Made by a program: the position numbers and the translations under genes. The notes under the pieces are model-generated. The model was not told the DNA's origin. It searched no databases and was given only the letters and a program-made list of their open reading frames with translations. Shown piece after piece: positions 16,560 through 23,154 of a stretch of 55,101 bases of DNA (its first letter is position 1; every line of letters starts with the position of its first letter). The DNA lies in contig JAZOQP010000001.1 in assembly GCA_045656145.1 (NCBI GenBank), positions 1 to 55,101 of the forward strand, written 5' to 3'. This DNA comes from SIG565 sp045656145 (GTDB taxonomy: Bacteria > Bacillota > Clostridia > Oscillospirales > Acutalibacteraceae).

Positions 16560-17135
16560 ATGGAAAACAGAAAACAAAACACAGAGCGGTTGGTTCTGGG
16601 CGCTATCTTTACGGCAATTGTTGTTGTGTTGCAGCTTTTGGGCTCGTTTATAAGATTTGGTCCTTTTTCGATTTCGCTCGTACTCGTACCCATCGTTATA
16701 GGCGCGGCGCTTTGCGGCTACAAAATAGGGGCTTGGCTCGGATTTGTGTTCGGTATGGCGGTGCTTCTTAGCGGTGATGCAGCGGCATTTTTGGGTATCG
16801 ATGTTTTAGGCACTGTAGTAACAGTGTTGCTAAAAGGCACATTGTGCGGCCTTATAGCAGGACTTACCTATAAATTGCTGCAGAATAAAAATCGCTATTT
16901 AGCGGTTATGGCAACAGCGTTTATCTGCCCTATAGTTAATACAGGTGTATTCCTTTTAGGTTGTCTTGTATTCTTCTTACCCACCATAACCGAGTGGGGT
17001 GTTGCAGCAGGCTTTCAGAATGCAGTGGCATATATGTTTTTAGGCTTGGCAGGTGGTAACTTCTTGTTTGAGCTTGTAACAAACATAGTGCTGGCACCCG
17101 TTATTCTAAGGGTAATAAATTTTAAGAACAAGTAA
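16560..17135 (+). CDS. ECF transporter substrate-binding (S) component, possibly for pantothenate
   Basis: A 191-residue membrane protein with five to six hydrophobic segments (about 12-34, 37-60, 66-86, 82-104, 112-140, 152-184) and a short hydrophilic N-terminus, the architecture of S components of energy-coupling factor vitamin transporters. These bind a vitamin and work with the shared EcfA/A'/T module, which is not in this window. The start has GGAGG 7 bases upstream. Because coaX is directly upstream on the same strand and both share a terminator downstream, pantothenate is the best guess (PanT role); this is inference from context only. Confidence 0.75.
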   Translation: MENRKQNTERLVLGAIFTAIVVVLQLLGSFIRFGPFSISLVLVPIVIGAALCGYKIGAWLGFVFGMAVLLSGDAAAFLGIDVLGTVVTVLLKGTLCGLIAGLTYKLLQNKNRYLAVMATAFICPIVNTGVFLLGCLVFFLPTITEWGVAAGFQNAVAYMFLGLAGGNFLFELVTNIVLAPVILRVINFKNK

Positions 17136-17138
17136 AGC

Positions 17139-17167
17139 AAAACCGCTAAGAATTTCTTAGCGGTTTT
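17139..17167. terminator. Bidirectional terminator between the S component and radC
   Basis: AAAACCGCTAAGAA and TTCTTAGCGGTTTT make a near-perfect stem with T-runs on both strands, serving two convergent genes. Confidence 0.88.
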
Positions 17168-17869
17168 TTAATCTTTAAAAATATTTTTGAAATTTTCGCT
17201 TTGCGCCAACGATACAAAATCATCGTCGGTTAATATAATATGGTCTGCGAGATTAACATTTATGCTCTTTAAGGAGTTGCGTAAGCTTTCGGTTATTTTT
17301 AAATCTATATTTGAGGGCAGAGCAATGCCGCTAGGATGGTTATGAGCTATAATTGCATTTGTGGCTTTAGTGTTAATTAAGGTTTCAATTACCTTTCTTG
17401 TGCTAACACCAACCGATGCGATATCTCCCTTTTCAATAACATTAAAACTTATTAGTTTGCCTTTATTGTTAAGGCTTAAAAGGGAAAAGACCTCTTCATT
17501 TTCAAAATAAGCGTAGCGGCTTAAAAGATATGTGCCGATTTCATCTGAATCATTAAGGCATGAAACGGGGCTGAGCATATCCTCTCCGTATGCCCTCATA
17601 ATTTCGGGGATAAGTTTTAAAAGAATTGCCGAATGCTCTCCAATGCCTTCAACAGTTTGGAGTTCTTCAGGGGTTGCATTGAAAACATTTGAAAGGCTCC
17701 CGAATTTTTCGAGCAAAAGCTTGGCAGTAATTTTTGTATCTTTTCTTGCGATTGAATAAAAAAGTAAAATCTCTAAAATTTCATGGGGCGGAGTGCCTTT
17801 GATAATACCGTTTTGAAGAAATTTATCCTTAACTCTTCTTCGGTGTTCGGATACAAAATCTCTTTCCAT
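17168..17869 (-). CDS. radC: RadC family JAB-domain protein
   Basis: A 233-residue protein of the RadC/YsxA family. An N-terminal helix-hairpin-helix-like region (VEGIGEHSAILLKL near 70-83) is followed by an MPN/JAB metalloprotease-like domain with the zinc motif HNHPSG near 178-183 and a downstream aspartate in SNIDLKITE. The name DNA repair protein is historical; the family's true role remains unsettled. The 3' end runs up to the shared terminator. A weak promoter (TTTACA, 17 bases, TATCAT) lies just upstream. Confidence 0.92.
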   Translation of the reverse strand: MERDFVSEHRRRVKDKFLQNGIIKGTPPHEILEILLFYSIARKDTKITAKLLLEKFGSLSNVFNATPEELQTVEGIGEHSAILLKLIPEIMRAYGEDMLSPVSCLNDSDEIGTYLLSRYAYFENEEVFSLLSLNNKGKLISFNVIEKGDIASVGVSTRKVIETLINTKATNAIIAHNHPSGIALPSNIDLKITESLRNSLKSINVNLADHIILTDDDFVSLAQSENFKNIFKD

Positions 17870-17900
17870 TTTATCTCCCCTTTCAAAAAATCACTTAATA

Positions 17901-17929
17901 ATGATAATACAAATTGCGATTATTGTAAA
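17901..17929 (-). promoter_or_regulatory. Probable promoter of radC
   Basis: On the minus strand TTTACA (complement of 17924-17929) and TATCAT (complement of 17901-17906) have a 17-base spacer. Confidence 0.55.
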
Positions 17930-17987
17930 TAGAATATTGAAAAAATAGGATAAAAATGTTATTATACTTTGGTAAGGAGGAGTTAGA

Positions 17988-18950
17988 ATGGTAAGTTTCA
18001 AGGTAACTTCAAATGATGCTACACTAAGGCTCGATAAGTTTATAGCTAAGAATATACCCTCCTTGCCGAAATCTATGATGTATAAATTGATTCGCACCAA
18101 GGATATCAAGGTGAATGGAAAACGCGCCGAAATTTCAACAAGACTAAATGAGGGCGATATAGTAAGTGCCTATGTTAAGGATGAGTTTTTGGCTAAGAAA
18201 CCGAAGGAATATGATTTTCTTCGCGCTTCAAGGCAGTTAAAAATTGTTTATGAGGATGAAAATATACTACTAGCAGATAAGCCGCAGGGAGTTTTATCTC
18301 ATCCTGATGATAAAGAGTTTATTGATACCTTAATAGGCAGAATTCAGCGATATTTATATGAAAAGGGCGAGTTTAACCCCGAAGAAGAAAATAGCTTTAT
18401 GCCGGCGCTTGCTAATAGAATTGATAGAAACACAGGCGGCATTGTAATAGCGGCTAAAAATGCAGAGGCATTAAGAATTCTTTGCGAAAAAATAAAGCAC
18501 CGTGAAATTGATAAAAGGTATTTAACGGTAGTTCACGGTGTTCCAAAGCTTAAAAAAGATTTGCTGACAGGGTATTTAGAGAAAAATGAGCAAAAGAATA
18601 AGGTTTATTTAAGCGGCAGTAAAAAGGAAAATTCGAGCGAAATTAAAACCGCCTATACCGTTCTTTGTTCTAAAAACAATCTATCATTATTGGAAATTGA
18701 ACTTTTAACCGGAAGAACCCATCAGATAAGGGCGCATTTAGCCTCTATAGGCCACGCGCTTTTGGGAGATGGAAAATATGGCAAATTGAATGAGGATAAA
18801 AAATTGGGCTTTAATAAGCAGGCGCTCTATTCCTATAAATTATCTTTTAGCTTTTTAAGTGATGCGGGAATTCTTAATTATTTAAAGGATAAAACCTTTA
18901 TGGTTGATAGCGTTTGGTTTGCCGAAGAATTATTTGGTCATAAAATTTGA
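17988..18950 (+). CDS. RluA-family RNA pseudouridine synthase
   Basis: This enzyme converts uridine to pseudouridine in rRNA or tRNA. The 320 residues have an N-terminal S4 RNA-binding domain (about 10-62; RLDKFIAKNIPSLPKS, DIKVNGKRAE) and a catalytic domain with NRIDRNTGG (D146 at the conserved catalytic aspartate position; the usual form is HRLDxxTSG) and LLTGRTHQIRAHLASIGH. The S4 domain places it with RluC/RluD-like proteins, yet the target site cannot be named. A GGAGG site precedes the ATG. Confidence 0.92.
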   Translation: MVSFKVTSNDATLRLDKFIAKNIPSLPKSMMYKLIRTKDIKVNGKRAEISTRLNEGDIVSAYVKDEFLAKKPKEYDFLRASRQLKIVYEDENILLADKPQGVLSHPDDKEFIDTLIGRIQRYLYEKGEFNPEEENSFMPALANRIDRNTGGIVIAAKNAEALRILCEKIKHREIDKRYLTVVHGVPKLKKDLLTGYLEKNEQKNKVYLSGSKKENSSEIKTAYTVLCSKNNLSLLEIELLTGRTHQIRAHLASIGHALLGDGKYGKLNEDKKLGFNKQALYSYKLSFSFLSDAGILNYLKDKTFMVDSVWFAEELFGHKI

Positions 18951-18979
18951 GATATTTTCAAAAAAATTTCAAAAATATG

Positions 18980-19007
18980 TTGACAAAACTCGAAAAAAGA
19001 GTATAAT
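18980..19007 (+). promoter_or_regulatory. Sigma-A promoter of the glycine riboswitch-symporter unit
   Basis: Perfect TTGACA (18980-18985) and TATAAT (19002-19007) with a 16-base spacer. Transcription would start near 19014, about 220 bases before the symporter ATG, giving a long structured leader. Confidence 0.88.
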
Positions 19008-19024
19008 ACAGTTATTGTTTTTCG

Positions 19025-19140
19025 CAGAAACTTTCGGAAGGCGACAACCGGAAGCGGAGAAAACTCTGGAGAATCCCGATATAGCGGGTGCCGAAGGTGC
19101 AAGGGTAAAACCGAATCTCTCAGGCAAAAGGACGGAGTGC
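19025..19140 (+). ncRNA. Glycine riboswitch aptamer
   Basis: The conserved glycine aptamer core is plain: GGAGAATCCCG (19068-19078), then TGCCGAAGGTGCAA (19089-19102), a small GGG/ACC stem, and CTCTCAGGCAAAAGGAC (19117-19133). Only one full aptamer is present. Upstream, CTTTCGG (19031-19037) can pair with CCGGAAG (19048-19054), as in single aptamers that keep a ghost helix of the missing partner. Glycine riboswitches normally sit before glycine cleavage or glycine/alanine transport genes, which fits the symporter downstream. Confidence 0.92.
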
Positions 19141-19180
19141 ACAATATTTTTTTGTGTAATTATGTCTTTAGTAATTCAGA

Positions 19181-19206
19181 GCTTCTGCGATAAGCAGAAG
19201 CTTTTT
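19181..19206 (+). terminator. Expression-platform terminator of the glycine riboswitch
   Basis: GCTTCTGC (19181-19188) pairs with GCAGAAGC (19194-19201) around a 5-base loop, followed by TTTTT, between aptamer and symporter. Being before the gene it is the likely regulatory stop. Glycine riboswitches usually relieve termination when glycine is bound; the direction here is inferred. Confidence 0.82.
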
Positions 19207-19231
19207 ATATTTTATTTAGGAGGATTTTCTT

Positions 19232-20662
19232 ATGCAGGCATTTCTTGATTCATGTTTAAACATCGTATCAAAAGCCAACGCCTACCTTTCCGACTACATT
19301 CTTATCATCCTTTTAGTTGGTGTAGGTCTTTTCTTCACTATCAAAACACGCTTCGTTCAGGTGCGTTGTTTTGGTGAGGGTATGAAAAAGGTGTTTGGTA
19401 ACATCAAATTTTCAGGCAAAAACAAAGAGGGCGGATTATCATCCTTCCAGGCACTTGCAACCGCTATTGCGGCTCAGGTAGGTACAGGTAACATCGTTGG
19501 TGCTTCTGGTGCTATCTTAATCGGTGGTCCCGGTGCAATTTTTTGGATGTGGATAATTGCTTTCTTAGGTATGGCTACTATCTATGCCGAGGCTGTTTTA
19601 GCTCAGGACACAAAGGAAGTAGACGAAAACGGCGAGGTTCACGGTGGTCCGGTTTACTACATAAAGAAGGCTTTCCCGAATGGCTTTGGTAAGTTCCTTG
19701 GCGTATTCTTCGGTATTGCAAGTATTTTAGCACTTGGCTTTATGGGCTCCATGGTACAGTCTAACTCCATTGCAGAATCTTGCAATAATGCTTTTGGTGT
19801 TCCCGGTTGGGCAGTAGGCGCCGTTTTAGCCGTTATCGCTGCCGTTATTTTCATTGGTGGTATTCAGCGTATCGCTTCGGTTACAGAGAAGTTAGTTCCG
19901 ATTATGGCTATCTTCTTCCTTGTTGGCGGTATTATTGTTTTAATTGCTAGAATTCAGTATATTCCCGCTACAATTGCGGTTATCTTTAAATATGCGTTTA
20001 CCCCATCTGCTCTTATTGGTGGTGGTATTGGTATGGCAATTAAAACCGCTATTAGCCAGGGTGCAAAGCGCGGCCTCTTCTCTAACGAAGCTGGTATGGG
20101 TTCAACACCCCACGCTCACGCTCAGGCAAATGTTGAAAAGCCTCACGACCAGGGTGTTGTTGCTATGGTAGGTGTATTTATTGATACATTCGTAGTTCTC
20201 ACTATGACCGCTTTAGTTGTTATTTCAACCCTCTTTGTAGGCGATGGAAAACTTGCAGGCCTTACAGGCGATGCTTATCTTGCCGCTACTTCAGGCGCAG
20301 AAGCTATTGTTTCAAAAACAAATGCTATGCAGCAGGCTATGGGCAGCATCTTCGGCGGAAATATCGGCGGAATATTTGTTGCTATTTGCCTTTTATTCTT
20401 TGCTTTCTCAACTATCATCAGCTGGAACTTCTTTGGTAAGGTTAACGTTCAGTATCTCTTCAAGAATAAGAAGTGGGCTGTGGTTCTATATTCTGTAATT
20501 GCAGTTGCATTTATCTTTGCAGGTACTTTACTTTCTAACGATTTAGTTTGGGAGCTTACCGACTTCTTTAACTACTTAATGGTATTACCCAACGCTATCG
20601 CACTTTTTGCTCTCTATAAGATAGTAGTTGCAGCATCAAAATCAAACAAAATAGAAAAATAA
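19232..20662 (+). CDS. Alanine/glycine:cation symporter (AgcS family)
   Basis: A 476-residue polytopic carrier of the AGCS family that couples movement of alanine or glycine to sodium or protons. Family patterns include GEGGLSSFQALATAIAAQVG-like sequence near 70-90, GTGNIVGASGAI, the GPGAIFWMW stretch, ISQGAKRGLFSNEAGMGSTPHAHAQA near 285-310 and a C-terminal FNYLMVLPNAIALFAL. About ten membrane segments are visible. AGGAGG precedes the ATG. The glycine riboswitch upstream argues that glycine is a substrate and that import or overflow export is adjusted to its level. Its own terminator follows. Codon use is more biased (GGT, GCT, ATC) than in neighbouring genes, suggesting high expression. Confidence 0.94.
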   Translation: MQAFLDSCLNIVSKANAYLSDYILIILLVGVGLFFTIKTRFVQVRCFGEGMKKVFGNIKFSGKNKEGGLSSFQALATAIAAQVGTGNIVGASGAILIGGPGAIFWMWIIAFLGMATIYAEAVLAQDTKEVDENGEVHGGPVYYIKKAFPNGFGKFLGVFFGIASILALGFMGSMVQSNSIAESCNNAFGVPGWAVGAVLAVIAAVIFIGGIQRIASVTEKLVPIMAIFFLVGGIIVLIARIQYIPATIAVIFKYAFTPSALIGGGIGMAIKTAISQGAKRGLFSNEAGMGSTPHAHAQANVEKPHDQGVVAMVGVFIDTFVVLTMTALVVISTLFVGDGKLAGLTGDAYLAATSGAEAIVSKTNAMQQAMGSIFGGNIGGIFVAICLLFFAFSTIISWNFFGKVNVQYLFKNKKWAVVLYSVIAVAFIFAGTLLSNDLVWELTDFFNYLMVLPNAIALFALYKIVVAASKSNKIEK

Positions 20663-20688
20663 AAGAGTTACCTCTCTTTTATCTTTGT

Positions 20689-20727
20689 TCCCGAAGTGTA
20701 GCAACAGTTGCGCTTCGGGATTTTTTA
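20689..20727 (+). terminator. Terminator of the AgcS symporter gene
   Basis: TCCCGAAG (20689-20696) pairs with CTTCGGGA (20713-20720), with additional inner pairs, followed by TTTTTT. Confidence 0.85.
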
Positions 20728-20756
20728 TTGAAATTTGAATTTAGTGGTGCTATAAT
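20728..20756 (+). promoter_or_regulatory. Sigma-A promoter of the SGNH hydrolase gene
   Basis: TTGAAA (20728-20733) and TATAAT (20751-20756) with a 17-base spacer; it starts directly behind the upstream terminator. Confidence 0.78.
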
Positions 20757-20779
20757 TCCTTTAGAAAGAGGTGCTTTTT

Positions 20780-21832
20780 ATGAAAATAGAAGAACTTGAT
20801 AAAAATTTTCTCATTAAAACCGATATTGATGAGCCTGATATTAAATGGCATTCCGTTATGGAAGAACCTTTTGATATTTATGGGCTTTATAAAACAAAAG
20901 AGGAGGGGCTTTTCCGCCGAATGCCCAAAGAGATTGCCGAAAAGGTGAATATCGGTGTGCTTGGTTGGCACACAACTACTGCAGGCGGAAGAATTCGCTT
21001 TAAAACCGATTCAAAATACATAGCCTTAAAGGTTGAATATGATAGACTTCAGTTGGCTTCTCATCAGCCCGAACTTAATGTTGCGGGTTTTGATATCCAT
21101 AGAATTGAGGATGGAAAATACATTCTTCAGGGCGTTATGATGCCGAATATGGATGATAATAATGGGTATGCTCGAAAAATTAATGCGAAGGGCACCCTTT
21201 CGGATTATCTTATTTCAATGCCTATGTATAATAATGTGAATAAGGTTTATATTGGTCTTAGTAAAGATGCAAAATTAGAGCATGGCGGGGAGTATAAAAT
21301 AAAAACTCCATTCGTTTATTATGGCTCTTCTATAACTCAGGGCGGTTGCGCTTCAAGACCGAGCAATACCTATCAAGCCTACATTAGCGAACGCTTTAAT
21401 GCCGATTTTATAAACCTTGGTTTTTCAGGCTCTGCAAGGGGGGAACAGGTAATTTACGATTATATTGCATCTCTTGATATGAGTGCTTTTATTTTTGATT
21501 ATGATTGGAATTCTTCTTATGAAGAGGTTAAAGAACGCTATATTGAGGGATATAAAACAATCCGTGCGGCACATCCCGATATTCCGATTATTTTTGTGGG
21601 TTACCCAACCTTTAATCCGGAAGACAATGGCGGCGGCAGAGCGCAGGTTAAAAGAGATACATATGAATATGCGAAATCAATGGGCGATAATAAGGTGGCT
21701 CTTGTTGAAACACCCGAATTATGCAGTGGCCCGTTTATGTATCATTGCACCGTTGATGGCACACATCCAAACGATTTAGGATTTTACAGAATGGCAGAAA
21801 AAATAGGGGATGCACTAGCAAAATTTTTTTAA
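20780..21832 (+). CDS. SGNH/GDSL-family hydrolase, likely carbohydrate or acyl esterase
   Basis: A 350-residue cytoplasmic protein without signal peptide. An N-terminal beta-rich domain (to about 170) precedes an SGNH hydrolase domain: block I YYGSSITQG with the nucleophile serine near 184, block II GFSGSARG near 215, a DYDWN segment near 240 in the position of block III, and block V DGTHPNDLGF with D326 and H329. This two-domain layout is seen in deacylases that work on sugars or small acyl esters. I chose the ATG at 20780 after AAAGAGGTG; a GTG nine bases upstream is part of the ribosome site. It stands alone between promoter and terminator, so the substrate is open. Confidence 0.85.
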   Translation: MKIEELDKNFLIKTDIDEPDIKWHSVMEEPFDIYGLYKTKEEGLFRRMPKEIAEKVNIGVLGWHTTTAGGRIRFKTDSKYIALKVEYDRLQLASHQPELNVAGFDIHRIEDGKYILQGVMMPNMDDNNGYARKINAKGTLSDYLISMPMYNNVNKVYIGLSKDAKLEHGGEYKIKTPFVYYGSSITQGGCASRPSNTYQAYISERFNADFINLGFSGSARGEQVIYDYIASLDMSAFIFDYDWNSSYEEVKERYIEGYKTIRAAHPDIPIIFVGYPTFNPEDNGGGRAQVKRDTYEYAKSMGDNKVALVETPELCSGPFMYHCTVDGTHPNDLGFYRMAEKIGDALAKFF

Positions 21833-21835
21833 AAA

Positions 21836-21870
21836 TAAAATCGCAAAGGGTAACCCTTTGCGATTTTTTA
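21836..21870. terminator. Bidirectional terminator between the SGNH hydrolase and the 60-residue protein
   Basis: TCGCAAAGGG (21841-21850) pairs perfectly with CCCTTTGCGA (21854-21863); A/T runs flank both sides, serving both convergent genes. Confidence 0.88.
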
Positions 21871-22050
21871 TTTGAACATTGTATGAATTCCGTCCATAAG
21901 TTCGCCAACGGCGCGCATTGCTTTTGCTGAACCCTTTGATAAATTATGGTTATTATCCATTACCATTTTGCCGGCTGTGAGCAATGCCGCGCCAACAAAC
22001 ATACCTGTAACGGCTCCTTTTGCGAAGGTGGAAACTGTATTTTTTTGCAT
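21868..22050 (-). CDS. Small 60-residue protein with a glycine/alanine-rich hydrophobic segment
   Basis: Not assigned to a named family. The ATG follows AAGGAGG at good spacing, and the frame ends at a bidirectional terminator, so it is very likely translated. Residues about 8-27 form a single hydrophobic, small-residue segment (KGAVTGMFVGAALLTAGKMV), and the rest is polar with SKGSAKAMRAVGELMDG. This resembles the YtxH-like or general-stress glycine-zipper small proteins of Firmicutes, but the match is only by pattern. Confidence 0.75.
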   Translation of the reverse strand: MQKNTVSTFAKGAVTGMFVGAALLTAGKMVMDNNHNLSKGSAKAMRAVGELMDGIHTMFK

Positions 22051-22112
22051 TTTTAAAACCTCCTTTTTTGTTATTATTTATAATATTTATATAAATATAC
22101 TTTTAGGGTGTC

Positions 22113-22141
22113 TTTACAATATTAAATTTTTTTGGTATACT
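22113..22141 (+). promoter_or_regulatory. Promoter of apbE, giving a leaderless message
   Basis: TTTACA (22113-22118) and TATACT (22136-22141) with a 17-base spacer. The apbE ATG at 22149 is only 7 bases beyond the -10, the expected start point itself. Confidence 0.7.
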
Positions 22142-22148
22142 TTATTTT

Positions 22149-23093
22149 ATGAGAAAAAATATTGCTTTTGTTTCGGCGGCGCTGCTATTACTTCTTAGCG
22201 GTTGCACCCCGAATTATAACAACTCTTCGACCCGTATCTTAATGGATACCGTGGTAAATATTGAAGCTGAGGCCGAGCAAACGGTTATAAATGAAGCCTT
22301 TTCAAAGGTTGAGCAATATGAAAATTTATTTTCAAGAACTATTGCTTCGAGTGAAGTTTCAAGGCTTAATTGCGGCGAGGTCTTTGAAGTAAGTGAGGAT
22401 ACTTTAAGTTTAATTAACTCATCCATAGAGTATTCAAAAAAATCGGGTGGTGCTTTCGATATAACTATCGGTAGCGTATCTTCCCATTGGGATTTTGCAA
22501 ATGGGATAAAACCCGAAGATGAGGAAATAAAAGAATATATTACCAATGTTTCTTATGAAAAAATTAAAATAGTTGATGGCAAGGTAAATCTTTGCGGAGC
22601 CAATATCGATTTGGGCGGCGCAGCAAAGGGCTTTATTGCCGATAAGCTCAGAGATTTTTTAAGGGAAAAGAATGTTGAAAATGCAACTATTAATCTTGGC
22701 GGAAATCTTGTTTTAATGGGAAAAATTCAGGATATCGGTGTTAAAAATCCGTTTTCTGATGGAACAATAGCCACCCTTCGCGTTAAGGATAAAGCGGTTG
22801 TAACGGCGGGCACTTATGAAAGAGCTTTCGAGCTAAATGGAAAAAAGTATCATCACATATTGGATACTAAAACAGGTTATCCCGTAGACACCGATTTGGT
22901 TTCGGTAACGGTTATTTCCGATAATGCTACCGATGCCGATATCCTATCAACAACCCTTGTGTGTTTAGGATTAAATGAGGGGCTTAAATTTATCGAAAAA
23001 CAAGAAAATATCGAGGCTTTATTTATAACTAGCGATGGAGAAATTCATATTTCTTCGGGAATTTATTGCAAAGATGGAATTTATCGACTATAA
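22149..23093 (+). CDS. apbE: FAD:protein FMN transferase, lipoprotein
   Basis: ApbE covalently attaches FMN from FAD to threonine residues of target flavoproteins such as Rnf or Nqr subunits, acting outside the membrane. The 314-residue product has a lipoprotein signal (hydrophobic 5-16, lipobox LLSG-C with C19), MDTVVNIEA near 32-40, the conserved GGAFDITIG near 97-105, DLGGAAKGFIADK near 154-166 and the C-terminal HHILDTKTGYPVDTDLVSVTV. No Shine-Dalgarno sequence precedes the ATG; the signal peptide fixes this start, so translation is probably from a leaderless mRNA. No Rnf genes are in the window. Confidence 0.93.
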   Translation: MRKNIAFVSAALLLLLSGCTPNYNNSSTRILMDTVVNIEAEAEQTVINEAFSKVEQYENLFSRTIASSEVSRLNCGEVFEVSEDTLSLINSSIEYSKKSGGAFDITIGSVSSHWDFANGIKPEDEEIKEYITNVSYEKIKIVDGKVNLCGANIDLGGAAKGFIADKLRDFLREKNVENATINLGGNLVLMGKIQDIGVKNPFSDGTIATLRVKDKAVVTAGTYERAFELNGKKYHHILDTKTGYPVDTDLVSVTVISDNATDADILSTTLVCLGLNEGLKFIEKQENIEALFITSDGEIHISSGIYCKDGIYRL

Positions 23094-23154
23094 ATGCTAT
23101 GTTTATTCATAATTATGTGATAAAATTAGAGCAAATATAGAAAGAGGAATAAAA

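Noticed and set aside
20780..21832. Third member of the SGNH tandem pair
   Set aside because: It has a different two-domain architecture and block I (GSSIT) and is 130 residues longer; only the fold is shared.
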